NCBI GenBank assembly: GCA_028023455.1
Contig: JAQFVV010000284.1
Location: 1-64,000, forward strand
Direction: 5' to 3'
Source of the DNA: Epiperipatus broadwayi
Taxonomy: Eukaryota; Onychophora; Udeonychophora; Euonychophora; Peripatidae
DNA: 64,000 nt
Both the position numbers and the translations under genes were made by a program. The stretch's first letter is position 1. The number at the start of each line of letters is the position of its first letter. The notes under the pieces are model-generated. The model worked only from the letters and a program-made list of their open reading frames with translations. It did no database searches and was not told the DNA's origin. Positions 1-12,904 of this stretch are shown one piece after another.

Positions 1-2253
1 AAATCAGGTGCTCTATCCTTCTATGAATGCATCAAATTAGTGATTTCCCAGTTTTCTATTTTATTTATGTCCCTCATTATTTTTTCGGTTTCTTGAGGTG
101 AGGAACATGACCCCAAGTACCTTTTCAGTTTGGTCTTTGTTGTATTTTCAGTGCATGATTACAGGTTGTAGGTTGAGATTTTTCTGGGCTATTGAGATGA
201 TTCATTTTGTTTTTATTATTTGATGTTTGATTGCTCTTACATATGAGAAGGGATTAGCTGTAATGACTTCCCTTTCCAATGATTTATGTCATTATTTTTT
301 TTTCTTTTTTTATAGTAAATAGTATTTACTGGGAGTTCTTCTTTTCTCTTTTCTGTAGTTCTTGATGATATGTTAGCATTATTTAATACTGTTAAGTAAT
401 TCTGTTACTTTTTCTATACTATTGGTATTTGTGCATAACAATGTTTGCTCAATTTTCCATGGTAAGTTTCTTTTGACAATACAAACATTAACACCTTCTG
501 TTAAATAATAAGTACTTAATGTTCTAAGTTTGGTAACTTGATGTTGGAAGAATTTAGTTAATGTTTCCCCTAGAGAAGGCCTATATTTCTCTTCAAATAG
601 TTGATAAAGTAATGTTTCTTGTTTATTCCTACTCCAGAAATTTTTAATCAACATAATTCGGTTATCATTAAATGTGGATGGAGTTTTGAATAATGATTCC
701 CACCATGGAAGTGCACCACACTGTAAATGACCTTACGCAATAATCAGTTTTTCTCCCTCAGTCAAATTCTTATTTACTGAAAAATATCAATTAAAACTCT
801 TAAGGTGCTCTATGGCTGCTTCACTTGGTAATCTCTTAAAAACCTTGAGTCACACAAATTGATTAATGGTATTCATTTGGGCTGTATGATTATATGGTTT
901 GTTTTGCACTGTGGAATCTATATGTGGTGTTAGCATAGGTAAATCTGAATTACTTTGATTTATGTTGGGATTAACTTCATCAAAATTATCATGAATAAAT
1001 ATTCTTCATTTTCTTTCATCATTTGATGTGGAAAGATAGATTCCAATAGGGATTTTCTTGCATCATTAAGATCTCGGATAAATGTATCTTAATTATTTTC
1101 TACATTTCTCTTATCTTTATCAACTTGTATATTTGAGGCTATGTTCACTTAATTGCCTTTTTATATTTTGTGAATTTTTATCTAATTGAGATTCAACATG
1201 GATAAAATTTTGGGTAGTGGTTTTATTCAAGTGATGTATTTGATTCTGTGTTTCACTTGTGTCCTTTTAATCATTTCTATAGCCTTTTTGTTATAATTAT
1301 ATCTGCTTCATTTAAAGCCACTTTATCTTTTAGTTGCCTTAAATCTTGTTTTATGGTTTTACTAATTTCCATCCTTGTTTCTATTTCACCACTCTGTCTT
1401 GTATTAAACTGATTTACTTTCACATAAAGATCTTGAAATTTATTTTGAATCTTTTCATGGTACTTTTCTTGGTTTGTTTGGATTTCATTTTGAAATGTTT
1501 CCTGGATCTGGTGTATCTCTTTATATTTGATTTCTAATTGACTAGTTACACTACAACTAAATTCTTTAAAATGTTGTTGCCATTGTAAGTTACCTTCATT
1601 CATCTCTTTTTTCACTTCAATTATTATTTGTTTCATTTTAACATTATCTTTTTGAACATTATTTAAATCTAATGATAATTGTTTCATTTCTTCAAACAAT
1701 TTATTTTTAACATCTTTGATTTCTACTTGCATCTTTCCCTTAACATCATCAATATCGTTTGTTAACTCTTCTTTTATAGAAATTGTCTTCTTTTAATTTC
1801 CCTTCCATATTATCCATATCAACTTTAGTTACCATATTATCATTCATTCTAGCTATTTCTTCCTTCATATCAGCATTCATTTTATTTATATCAGCTTTTA
1901 TATTATTCATATCAGCTTTTATATTATCCATATCAGCTTTCATATTATCCATCTTTGCTTCCATGCTAACCTGTAGATGCATTATCATTTGAACCAATTG
2001 AGCTATATGCTTATCACTTTCTTGTACTATTATAGCTTCAGTTTCTTTTTGTTTGAGGTAATATTTGTTCTGTCATGTGAACTTGTGAAGGATGTTCATC
2101 TTCTGCTACAGGCCCTTCAGACATTAAGACTTGTAAAGATCCTTGTTCATTACTAACTGAAGTAATTTCTGTTTCATTTTCTTTATTACTTAAAGATTCT
2201 TTGAAACTTTTTACTTCCATTATTATTAGCTTTTTCCCACTTCTAGTTATCAT
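1..2253 (-). pseudogene. Ty3/gypsy-like gag relic (coiled coil, capsid-like region, possible zinc-knuckle remnant)
   Basis: Read on the minus strand, this is a decayed LTR-retrotransposon gag broken by several stops and frameshifts. Fragments in order: an N-terminal charged segment (2038-2253), a coiled-coil segment with a heptad-like NIKADM repeat (1749-1997), a longer charged helical segment (1277-1732) and a capsid-like segment (379-654, extended to about 860 in broken frames). The capsid-like part resembles the Retrotrans_gag family: a hydrophobic and aromatic core followed by LLYQLFEEKYRPSLGETL. Near 85-150 a degraded patch with GHVPH and Lys/Pro residues could be what is left of a zinc knuckle. 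Gag would coat element RNA in cytoplasmic particles. No protease or reverse transcriptase follows before the window edge. The frame is too damaged to make one product. The gag assignment is from motif recognition. Confidence 0.6.
1867..1950 (-). repeat. 21-bp tandem repeat (4 copies) inside gag coiled coil
   Basis: Four head-to-tail 21-bp units start at 1867, 1888, 1909 and 1930, each beginning atatcagc on the plus strand. On the minus strand they encode seven-residue units of the form DNIKADM, so each DNA unit adds exactly one coiled-coil heptad. Confidence 0.85.
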
Positions 2254-2272
2254 TAACGAAAAATTTCTAATG

Positions 2273-2273
<1 letters not shown>

Positions 2274-2358
<85 letters not shown>
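2274..2358. repeat. (TA)n microsatellite
   Basis: Uninterrupted TA dinucleotide run of about 85 bp, sitting in the leader between the candidate PBS and the gag relic. Spurious Ile-Tyr repeat ORFs arise from it. Confidence 0.98.
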
Positions 2359-2361
<3 letters not shown>

Positions 2362-2671
2362 CTTTCTTTTCAAAGTTATACTTTAATATATGCCATAAGA
2401 TTTCATGCCATGCTTATGCCCTTAAATGTAATTCTATTTTTCCTACTTTTATAAGATGTTGTTATAATATATATTTTAATGCCCAAATTATAATCATATT
2501 TATTTATTTATTTTAAAGTGACTGATTTATTTGTTTATTATGGTTTATTTTATTGCAAGGTCTCTATTATTTATTATTCAGTGTTTTTACCAATTCACAA
2601 CATACTCATATAATTTTTTTTAAAACTATGGATTTAACTAATGGAAAACTACTGTTTCATGCCTTATGTAT

Positions 2672-2680
2672 GGGCGCCAT
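2672..2680 (-). other. Candidate retroelement primer-binding site and LTR 3' edge
   Basis: On the minus strand the sequence reads CCCGTTATACA then TGGCGCCC. TGGCGCCC is the classic start of a tRNA-Lys-type primer-binding site, and a preceding CA is the usual LTR 3' end. It lies about 420 bp upstream of the minus-strand gag relic, where a PBS should be. The LTR would then extend rightward from 2680. I cannot see its other end or a second LTR, so this rests on an 8-base match and position. Confidence 0.45.
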
Positions 2681-4569
2681 GTATAACGGGAAGATCCTTT
2701 TCAGGACTTGAAGAAGTCGCATCTACCTATAGTCAACTTTGAGTCTTCTTATAGAATGCCATGCATGATGTAATTTAAAATATAATCTAATCCACTCCCC
2801 TATTAATAACCTCATTATTCTCGGAATTCGAGCTCAGAGTAGAAATCGCAATTGACTCTCTTCAGGCATTTCCACAAATATCCCATAATAATGATAAATT
2901 TAGTATAAGCTATATATAACTTTTTAATAAATATTAAATCACTAAGTTGATTCAACATATATATGCATGAGTATGTATATTTATAATTATTGGTTTTATA
3001 AAATGACTAAATAAAATAAACAAACGAGACCTGTTTAATTTTAAAATCAAGTTTAACACATTTTAATCCGTAATAGAAACAAAAATATCATCATATAAAT
3101 AATAAAAATATTAAAAGTTAGAATTGCAATCTGTGCTTATATGTATACAATAATAAACTATTTAACATTCAGAAAAAACATAATGTAATTATTTACATAT
3201 ATATAATTTAAAATCATGTGTACAATAAAAAATACCACCATACATTATAAATCTATGTATTGTGCCATTAAAATGATTCAGTGTTAGTTATATGTCTATA
3301 TAAGATAACATACATTCACACTAGATTAATAATAGAATGTATTCTGATATTTATTATGTTATTGTTTAAAAAGAAATTATGATAATTGTCAGGTAAGGTT
3401 CAATTTGGAATATAATAAAACTTATTTACAAATTGAAATAATTTAAAAACTTTTACCTTAGTCAGCCATCACTTTCACCAGAGCATATATCAAAATATCA
3501 ACATCTACATTTTATTAAATAAATAAAAATAAAACATCCATCTTATCAGTTCTCCAATTTAATATACAAAGTAATTTTTCCACGTAAATATAATTATCTC
3601 CAAAGGAAATAAAGTTTAAGAGTTATTAAAGTGCACAACGAAGTATTCCAAGATGCGAAAGAATAATGGTTTCATATTCCTCCTTAGACAAAATAAAATG
3701 ATGATGAATGTTAAAAGGTAAGTTCCTTGATCATCCTTCAAAAAGGTAATCCAAATATTCATTCTTTTAAATATTTGCATAGTAAAATATTTAAAATCTT
3801 CTTCAATATAAGACTCTATTATTAAGGCAACATTTTTTAGTGAAATTACGATGTTCAGATTTAAAACATCAGCAGAAATCCTTGGCATAAATTGTCTAGC
3901 CAAGGAACATCTTTATAAATTTTTGTCTTCTTAAACATATATTTTGAAAACTCATTTCGAAGACGTTGATAACTCTTATAACCTTGTCAAATTTTAATGA
4001 TTATTTTTTTATAGTACTCTATAATATTAAAAGTAAGTAAATTAATTACTTGAAGACAGTTTTAAAATAGTAAATCTTCTTTTTTCTTAAATGTGTTCTA
4101 AATTTGAACACATTTACAATTACAGATGTAGTTATTGCCTTGATAACTAAATAGAAGATTATTATATAACAATATTAGTTCATTTTCATACTGGATTAAT
4201 TTCTGCAAGCATATCACATAATCATGCTCATGCTCTCTATTGTTTAAAATATACAATTTGTAATGAACCCCAAATGTTTATTTCCTTGGTTTCAACTGAT
4301 AAAATGCAATGATTACTTACCGCTTTGTCACTGTCAAGTTTTGGTTAAAAAAACCAATAATTAGAAACATTTATTTATGTGTGTATAAACAAATTAGAAT
4401 AATTCATTTTTAGAATTATTATTTTAATACTAACTAGTTTATGTATATAGCTGATATATGAAAAGTGTAAGATAGGTGTATGTTATTTATATCTGTTGAT
4501 TCAATATAGGCACATATAAATTCACAAAGAAACACAAATTGTTTTAGGTGAGGCTCATATGGTACTCTC

Positions 4570-4572
<3 letters not shown>
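2681..4572. other. Gene-free AT-rich stretch
   Basis: No supported gene. The first few hundred bases (to about 2,900) have higher GC and may be the body of the minus-strand LTR that ends at 2680. The rest is AT-rich with stop codons in all frames. The minus-strand ORF at 3616-3903 has no recognised motif and is probably chance. Confidence 0.5.

Positions 4573-4607
<35 letters not shown>
4573..4607. repeat. (TA)n microsatellite, left flank of fold-back element
   Basis: TA run immediately left of the fold-back element at 4651-4793. Confidence 0.95.
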
Positions 4608-4609
<2 letters not shown>

Positions 4610-4650
4610 CAGTGCATAATGCTATACTGAAATAAATATACAAATATTAA

Positions 4651-4791
4651 GCAATTAAATCATCCCACATGATTAAGAAATCCAGTACTGCCCTCTGTGA
4701 ACTAATATATAAATATGAACTCTAATGTATTTATATATTAGTTCACAGAGGGCAGTACTGGATTTCTTAATCATATGGGATGATTTAATTG

Positions 4792-4793
<2 letters not shown>
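4651..4793. mobile_element. Fold-back (MITE-like) element with ~65-bp inverted arms
   Basis: Arms 4651-4715 and 4727-4791 are near-perfect reverse complements around a loop of about 11 nt. The arm contains CAGTACTGCCCTCTGTGAA. A related CAGTA..(G/C)CCCTCTGT core occurs in the inverted repeats at 21446-21565 and 24327-24446 and in the element at 57983-58197, so this belongs to a wider family. (TA)n tracts lie on both sides. No coding capacity. Nonautonomous DNA transposon is the best guess. Confidence 0.75.

Positions 4794-4867
<74 letters not shown>
4793..4867. repeat. (TA)n microsatellite, right flank of fold-back element
   Basis: About 75 bp of pure TA adjoining the right arm of the fold-back element. 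Confidence 0.98.
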
Positions 4868-4872
<5 letters not shown>

Positions 4873-7478
4873 CCCTCCCTACAACCTCCATCTTTTCACT
4901 TATTTATAATTGCCCAGGTGCCAATTCTATGCAAAATAGAATAAATTTATAATTATAAATTATATTTAAACTTAATTAAAAGATTTTTATATTAAATTAC
5001 CCTATGGCTTAGCTCAGTTGAGGTTATAGGGTATGGTCTTTATATATCAAGCCAACAAGGTTGATAAAAACATTTATAAACAATAATATTATAAGATTAA
5101 TTGAAATATGTTCAGAGCATCTGTTCAATACTAAACTACTGCACAATCATCAAGTATCATATTTAATATAGAATAGATAATTATTAGGACCGGGTACTTT
5201 TCTATCCATATCACTATCTATTCTAAACAAAGTAAAATGTATTACTGGCATTGTAATACTGAGACTTATTACCACTAAAGAAATTTAACTAAAACTTGAA
5301 TTATTTGGCAAACTTATATCTTCTATAACTATGCTATGATAATTAGATGTGTGTGTGTGTGGAAATGAAGAATCGAACTTATATATAATTAAGCAATTCA
5401 TCGGGCTATTAATCAATATAACATTTATTAAAAAAAAAATCAAATCAAAAATAAACAATAAATAAAAAATATTATTGATAAACCTTTATCACCAATTACA
5501 TTCTTCTGTGGTAAAATGAAAATTGGCTACTTTTTAATCTGTGAATTATATATATATATCCAAACATGTGCATTTGTTTATATAGTAAATATTATGAATT
5601 TCCAAACTATATTCTATTAGATGCTTTATAAAACTTTGATGATGACAGAAATCAATCATCTTTTATACATATTATATAATTTTATATAACACTTGTCCGT
5701 TATAATTATTATATATTCCATCTAACATTAAATGTACAAAAATTAAAGACAAGCATGGGACAACAATAATAAAACACTTAACCTACATACGGGAGAGTTA
5801 ATAATATTTCCAAACTCCATTTAAATAATCTAATCATCCCTGACCATTTCTATCATTAACTTATATTTAATCTACTCCCTATATAATGAACTTATAACTG
5901 ACAAGGTTTTAATTCTTTATTTTTTTTTAAATAACAATCATTAATGAAATTCAGCATAAGAAATACAATTAAAAAAATAATAATAATATATAGCATCACG
6001 CACATATCCGAACATCTATAACCACCGATAATATAATTTCTAGATTATATAAAATAATACATAATCAAATTATAAATAATATGAAGTTACATTGTATTTG
6101 TTATTTTGTTTTTTTTAAAATAAATAAATAAATAAATAAAAATTGATTATACATCTGCTGTATTCAGTAATGAAAATATTTATCAGTATCTTGTCATTAC
6201 AGGTTAAGTTTTTTTAAACAAATTTGAAAGTTAAAAGAAACACATATATTAATTTCAATGACACAGAAGATTATAACATAAAAAAAAATGTCTATCCATT
6301 GTTAAAGCATATTTTTGTTAAGAATGACAATAGTCTTTTCCTTTTAGAATTTCGTGATAAGCCTTATAATTACATTTGCATGCATTGAAAATTATTTTGT
6401 TATAGACACACGTATAGTGAAGTTATACAATATAAAATTATCTTCTTGATATCAGATTAGAAATATAAATTTTTTCATTTTAAATTTTGTTTTATAGAAT
6501 ATTGATAGCAAATTCTTTAAGTTAAAATTCAGGCGTTTAATTTTAGCGTCTAAGAAAAGAATTTGAGGTAGCTCTATTTTACAAAATGTTGCCATTTTAA
6601 TATTATTCATGTTTTAATAATATTTTAAAATAAATTATAATAACTTATGAAACATCCAGGTATTCCAAAGGTAGTGAACCTAAATCATGACTTTGACAGA
6701 ACTTTGAAGCTGGTTTCCTTTTGGGTCTATCTCTTCATTGTTTTATTTACTCCAGTAGTATAATAAAAATTTTCCATATATATATTATTAGAATCCTTGT
6801 GATTTTTTTATGTTTGTTATAATACTATTAGAGAGTTTTTTTTTTAATTCATTTAAGTTTTTTTAACTTCTTCCTCGGAGCTTTTTTTTTTATTTATTAC
6901 TTTTTAGTTGTAAACCCTGTCTTTCTCGTCCTCACGCCCTCTATGTTTCCATGACAACTTTGGAAGCTTGCCAGAAATATTATTTATAAAATTTTAAACA
7001 ATATAATGTTTGAATATACTATACATACTAATTAAAAAATATATTAAACATTAATTATTAATTTTAAAATGTCATTTACTATTACAAATAATCTTTATCA
7101 TTTTTAAAATATAAGATTCTAAGACAAAATACAATCAATAAATTATAAATAAAATATAAAAAAAAAAATTCTACTTAATAATACACATATGCATCTGCCT
7201 ATGATGACATGTAAATCTTCAATTGTACACAAACATCTACCACTAAACATATAGCCCCAAAATTCTATCAATCAATCTACCCATTTAATATTTTAATTTT
7301 GTTAAATCCCAATTTTAATTAGCAAATCACATCACAGTTTAGGCCTAATTTTACCAAAAATTCAATTCCAAATACTATATTATATCACAATTCATTTCTC
7401 TCAACTAATTATCTTTATCCCTTATTAGTACAAATGTGACCTTCCCCTTATTTCTTTCTGGTGCCAAACTGGAAGGTT

Positions 7479-7481
<3 letters not shown>
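4868..7481. other. Gene-free AT-rich stretch
   Basis: Apart from the possible SINE head, only AT-rich sequence with short simple repeats: a GT run near 5350, an AAAT/AAAAT-rich patch near 6117-6140 and poly-A/T runs. Stops are dense in all frames. Nothing else is recognised. Confidence 0.6.
4998..5075 (+). repeat. Possible tRNA-derived SINE head
   Basis: The stretch TGGCTTAGCTCAGTTGAGG fits a tRNA D-arm / Pol III A-box. About 45 nt downstream is a weak B-box-like GGTTGATAAAAAC. No full cloverleaf can be drawn, so it is not a tRNA gene. A decayed SINE head is the simplest reading. Confidence 0.35.

Positions 7482-7571
<90 letters not shown>
7482..7571. repeat. (TA)n microsatellite
   Basis: About 90 bp of uninterrupted TA. 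The Ile-Tyr repeat ORF over it is an artefact. Confidence 0.98.
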
Positions 7572-7573
<2 letters not shown>

Positions 7574-9290
7574 AAGCAGATGATCTGATGCTCAGATCCT
7601 GCTTCACAGCCCACATCCAATCTCCTACCATCTAATTGTATTCAAACCCGCCTTTACGCACATATATACATAGCTAATAATAATACATATATATATATAT
7701 ATTTCTTTTGGTTAGTATTATAACAAATCACATTGACACGTATGTATTTTAATTTAAAAATATTTTATTTAATAATAATCTCATGTGTATGCGGGCGTAA
7801 ATAATAAATATATATATTTCAGTGGAGATTGTGAATAAATTAATAGTTATATTATATATATAAGGTATTATATGTGAGACTTATTATTTTTTCATATATA
7901 ATTTTGTAGCCAGAAATGATGCAATCTTGTTAGATAGTCTCTCGAAAAACAATTACCCGGACGACCCCTTAAAGTAAAAGATTACAAATTGGTAATAATA
8001 AAATAAACCCATTAGTGGAAATTGTCCACGCTAGCTTGGTTTAAAATCATAAGATATATTTTAAAACAATCATTTGAGAAACTGATAACAAACTTGCATT
8101 GTTTCAAACATCTTACTAGATAAGAGTATCCAGTCAAACTATTCCAAATGAAACTTAAGTGCTTAAACCGCCTCAGGTCCAGCAGTAGTTGCTAAGTTAC
8201 AGCTTCAAAATAAAAGTATATATACTGCTGGATTTGAATCCACAAGGGGAGGAGACCATTAAATAACTAAGTTGCTATACATAATCCACACCAGTTTTAA
8301 CTCCCACTCAATGTGTCATGAGTAGGACATTTTGCCTTGTCCCTCTGTTCTAATATGCTGTTCCCATGAACGAAGCTCTGCATCTCGTACTAATGAACTT
8401 TAGATATTTTCCAGTGAAAATGAAATGCTATCTCTCAAATAATAATGCTACCCTAGATCTAATGAAATAATACTGATGGACTGATTCCTAGTGAAATGCT
8501 CTTCCAAATAATCAAGGTAAAAGAATGTTGACCGATTATAATTCCTAAATCCTGCCTTCTCCATAGTATTTATATTTTAAATCATCTATACTAAATGTCT
8601 TCAAATATGTATTCTATAACTCTATATAACTAATCTATATTAAGCCTCCCATATAATGTTTTTCTTTTCTTTTATTTCCAAGTGGCAAACAATTTTCATT
8701 TACATTTATGTATGTATATTTTAAAATAAATGCCAATAGTATTCTAAAATCGCCAGCATATAATTCATTTTCATTTCACCACCCATCATTTACTGGGTAA
8801 ATAATTTATAATTTGATCAAAACAAGTCTTATTCGACTTGCCCAGGTGCTTGTGAATTTAGATAAATAAACTAATTATATTTTTCATGTTTACTGTAGAA
8901 AAACAGATTTGACGTCTGTTTTTCACATTCTCCTTCCTAAATAATGCGCTATCTTTTATTCTTAAATTATATTATATATGTAAAACCCATCTTAGCTATT
9001 ACCACCACCCACTTATTTTGTAATAATTTATATATTTTCACAAGTGCATTGATTAACCAAAATTGAGATTTATTAAATGTGTAAAAAGTAATGAATAATA
9101 TTAAGTAACATAATATAGGGGGGAGGGGGATCCTGAGATCTTTAGTTTTATATTTAAGTCTAATTATTACCCATGTTTGCTTAGTCAAGCCATATCATTA
9201 CGCCCAATATTTCATAATTTATGGGCAATAAATATGTTCGATAATCTTTAATCTTTAGAGTTTTGTTTATATTATATTATTAAGCGTTAC
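7572..9290. other. Gene-free stretch with a slightly GC-richer patch
   Basis: No gene recognised. A patch near 8160-8420 has higher GC and contains GGATTTGAATCC, which is B-box-like on the minus strand, so a decayed SINE or other repeat is possible. The minus-strand ORF at 8967-9188 has no motif. Confidence 0.45.
8898..8924. repeat. Perfect 10-bp stem hairpin
   Basis: GAAAAACAGA and TCTGTTTTTC pair perfectly around a 7-nt loop. Function unknown. It is not followed by a terminator-like context that would matter in a eukaryote. Confidence 0.6.
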
Positions 9291-9700
9291 TTGCATAAGA
9301 GCCATTGCGTTTATATATATTCGTGCTTCTTTCTCACATGGAGGTCTTCGCTAAGTCGAGTCCCATCGTCATTCTCTATGTCCTTAAACCAGGCTGTAAA
9401 ACCACCCTGGCAACAACCTTGGTCTTATTGCATGCTTTATATGGGGATCACTCTGGAAAATTCAGCCCGATAATGACATTGCCGACCAATTTTCATCATC
9501 CATGATTCGCCTGTACTTCACTCCAGGGAATCTTGGACTCTTTTGTTCATCAAACTGACCCTGCCTATGTTTGCAGAGGAAATCAGTCCATTTTGTTATT
9601 AAAAATTCATGAAGCACACTCCAGGATCCATAATTGGACCAACCATATCAGCCACCATGCATGCATGCACTGCCTTTCAGTGTCTTATTAGTCCCCCAGA
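9291..9700. other. GC-richer island, no recognised gene
   Basis: Base composition is clearly richer in G and C than its surroundings. Two overlapping short plus-strand ORFs (9291-9473 and 9305-9505) show no recognised domain. It could be a decayed transposon, a pseudogene or a conserved noncoding element. I cannot choose. Confidence 0.3.
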
Positions 9701-10034
9701 AGTATTCATCAGCCGTAATAAAATGATTTCTTTAAACAGACATATTTCCATTAGTTTAATATAAGTATTAATGTGATAGATTTAGTATCGTTTATATAAT
9801 TATTTCATTACCCATCCCACACATTAATAATCTATAACTCCAAATTAATAATAATATTGAATGTAACCAAATATAATATCTGCTTGTAAAATAATTGTTG
9901 TTTAAATTAAGTAAATGCTCTTCGTCTCTGGGGGTGTAATAGTATTTCAACCAGGTATGCTAATAGCACTAATTCATTTAATCATATATATATATAAAAT
10001 ATTTTATCTAAACTTTTACACTACATTCACACAC

Positions 10035-10160
10035 CATCCACAGAGTTATACTTTTTAAACTCTGTGGATGTTTGTACCAAGTTCTCAAATTGATATTAAA
10101 TTTCATGGATAACCCAAATATTTTATATATTTAACCCGTGCAAATCTTCGTTTTATATAT
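10035..10160. repeat. Hairpin-plus-tail repeat, copy A
   Basis: A perfect 13-bp stem (10035-10047 with 10058-10070) is followed by a tail, about 10104-10157, ending TTTAACCCGTGCAAATCTTC and then (TA)n. The same tail with few changes ends the fold-back element at 38793-38966, again before (TA)n. This indicates one repeat family with a variable hairpin and a conserved 3' tail. Confidence 0.65.
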
Positions 10161-10722
10161 ATATATATATATATTATTGGCATAGCCGCAATTATAATGT
10201 TATTTTTAAATATGAATCAAACATATATATATATATATATATATAATACTCATGAGGCTAATGTCGGCTAAATAACCTGACATAATTTTGTTATTAATAA
10301 ATCTTAAATATATATATATATCAAACTTGAACCATTGCTTTCTTTTAGTTAAGATAAAATATTAAGTTATATTTAAGCTCAAATATGACTAGATGATCTC
10401 CGCTCAACACATAATTAATATGCTAGGTCACGAGCCTTCATTGCTCATAAAACATAGCTAGTTATTAAGTTATTCTATCATATAAGTTTAGCCTAGAGTC
10501 TTTTTGTGTCTCTGATGATCGATGCCGGTGGGTGAGAAGTAAATTAATCGATGTCATCGGGATTGTTGCTCATAATGTTATAGATCTGGGAAATAGGCAA
10601 ATAGGGCAGAATTCATGAGTGTTCCTGACCTGTGTATCTTGCACATGATTGGATTCGAGGTACTTTTGCCTAGATGCTAGATCTTGTTACATGAACATAC
10701 AAATCCGACCGGCACAATATAT

Positions 10723-12614
10723 TGTACCAAAGTACATTGATATTAAATTAATTGTATGAATCCAATGTTTTAAAAATATAAAAATTTAATATTAAGAGAA
10801 AAAAACATAAAACTAAAAGAGTAGGAGGGAGGGGAAATTTGTATTTAAATGAAATAAACTGTAAATGCTGCTTAAAATAATAAGCTGTTTAAAATAATAA
10901 GATTTTTTTTTTGTTTAAAATAAGAAAAAAAACGTGTAATAAATAAATGATTTAATATTTTTTAAATGAATTTTTAATAAAATAATAAAGAGATTTTGTT
11001 TTATCTTATAATAAATAAATAAATATATGTGCATGTGTGTATGCAATTTTTAATAAAAAGTAGATGCTAGAAGCTGGTGTTATTTCACACGACGAAGAAC
11101 GCTGCTGCTAAAAATAGTTTCCCATTGTTTAAAACAATATAAATAGCTCAATTTTTGTTCATTCTTGGTTCTGACTTTCATATTTTAATAAAATATTTTG
11201 AAGTAATATTTCCAAAAATGTTGCCCTGTTAAAAAACCAATGTATTTGCAGTTGACCGAAAGCCGCTCTCTACGCATCTAAGATCTGCGATTAGTTAGGA
11301 ATATAATTATGTTGAAATAGACTAAATGGACAGCAGAGTGTGGGGAACCCCAAACCAGCCACGGAAATCATAACAAGTCACAGGATCCACGAAGGAATCA
11401 ATTTAACTTGACGTCGATAATTTAAGAAATAATTCCATTATACTGATTCTGTCATATACAAAATCCTAGGTAATTATTTGACTTTGATATATAAACATTT
11501 CCGATTTCTTCTTAAAAATAAAGATAGACTTTATTGAAAGAACTTTTGAACTTTTTGAATTAAACTTTTAAAAAAGAATAAACTTTAAACTTCAGAAGAT
11601 AATGTTTTCAATAATAAAATAAGTAAAAGCAGCTTCTATTAAATAATATTTTGGCATGCACATATGTGTGATTTCATTTTAAACTTAAACTTAAAAAAAA
11701 TAATAAAACAACATGATGTAACATGTATAATTTATTTGCTCAAGTAATATATTAAAATGCTTATTTTAATCTTTAAAAAAAGAAGTGTATGTGTGTTTCA
11801 TTATAAGATAAAATGATGCATTTATTTTAAAATAATAAAGTAAAACATTTAAATTATTTTTCTTAAAATATTTATATTTATTCTGATGCGTGCAGATAAA
11901 TGTAGATATTTATTTTCTTAATAAGAGTAGAAGGGAAAAATACAATCATTAATAATAGTATTTTAGAGAAGATTCACCAGGTTAAATCTATAAATGTTTA
12001 GCATTCAGTATAATGTTGTTATTATCAGTTTTAAAGGATCGAAGTATTATTATTTTGAATGGTTCGGGAAAAATTATTTTAGTTTTAGAAAATAGTAGCA
12101 GTTTAGAACAGGTGTGCATTTAAAATACCTTTTGTTTGTTTATTAGTGCATGATTGGAACTGACTGAGCTAGTGGACGCTTCAGGCACCAGATTATGCTG
12201 ATCAGATGGACATGCTAATTCTAATGTAATTAGCTGGCACCTGAGGGATTTTCTTTCTTCTTTAAAAAATAATAATAAAGTGTTTATTTGATCGGTATAT
12301 ATTTTGGTAATCGAGTGTTGAATGTTATTAATAGTTCACTATTGTTAATAGATGACACTTTGCCTGAAAACCAACTATTTATGTAAGGGAAATTTAGGAG
12401 GACAAAATATCATAAAATATTAGTTAATATTTTATTTGTCAATGCTTAGTGTTTGTTGTTTCCCGTAGTTTAAAAGTTTAAATTATAAGAAGTAGTTTTT
12501 TTATTGTTGTTAAGAGATAGTGAAGGTAGTTTTTTAAAAAATAGTAGTTAGTAGTAGTCATTTTTTTTCGTTAATGGTTCAAAATAGGTTGGGTCATTTC
12601 ATTGGGTTGGTTCA
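10723..12614 (+). mobile_element. Putative solo LTR, copy A (1.9 kb)
   Basis: This segment is the inverted counterpart of 49733-51686, with similarity along the whole length. The termini are TGTACC at the left and GGTTCA at the right, giving the TG...CA ends of an LTR with short imperfect inverted tips. Both ends abut TA-rich sequence. There is no coding frame, PBS or PPT inside. A solo LTR left by LTR-LTR recombination is the best reading; a long nonautonomous DNA element is the alternative. The stretch CAGCAGAGTGTGGGGAACCC near 11331 is a conserved GC-rich spot. Confidence 0.6.
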
Positions 12615-12646
<32 letters not shown>

Positions 12647-12689
12647 AATAATATAATAATTAATGCAGTATTTTCATTGGGTTGGTTCA

Positions 12690-12721
<32 letters not shown>

Positions 12722-12740
12722 AATAATATAATAATTAATG
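12615..12740. repeat. Tandem duplication of the LTR 3' edge (~75 bp unit)
   Basis: A unit of (TA)n, an AT-rich spacer ending AATGCAGTA and the LTR-end sequence CATTGGGTTGGTTCA is present once at 12615-12689. It then starts again at 12690 with (TA)n and the same spacer. The LTR terminus has thus been duplicated locally, probably by slippage or unequal exchange between TA tracts. Confidence 0.85.
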
Positions 12741-12904
12741 CAGTAAAAATATTTTGAAAACAAATATATAGCACAATTTTAAATATTTTTACTGTATTAA
12801 ATATTGTATTGTTTTGATTAATTATATATATTTTATTATAATTGGAATATAGACATTGATTAATATATGCTTTGAAAGAAAACTATTTAAAAGTTTTAAA
12901 AAGT

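Noticed and set aside
4998-5075. Functional tRNA gene
   Set aside because: There is only an A-box-like D-arm and a poor B-box. No acceptor stem or cloverleaf can be drawn.
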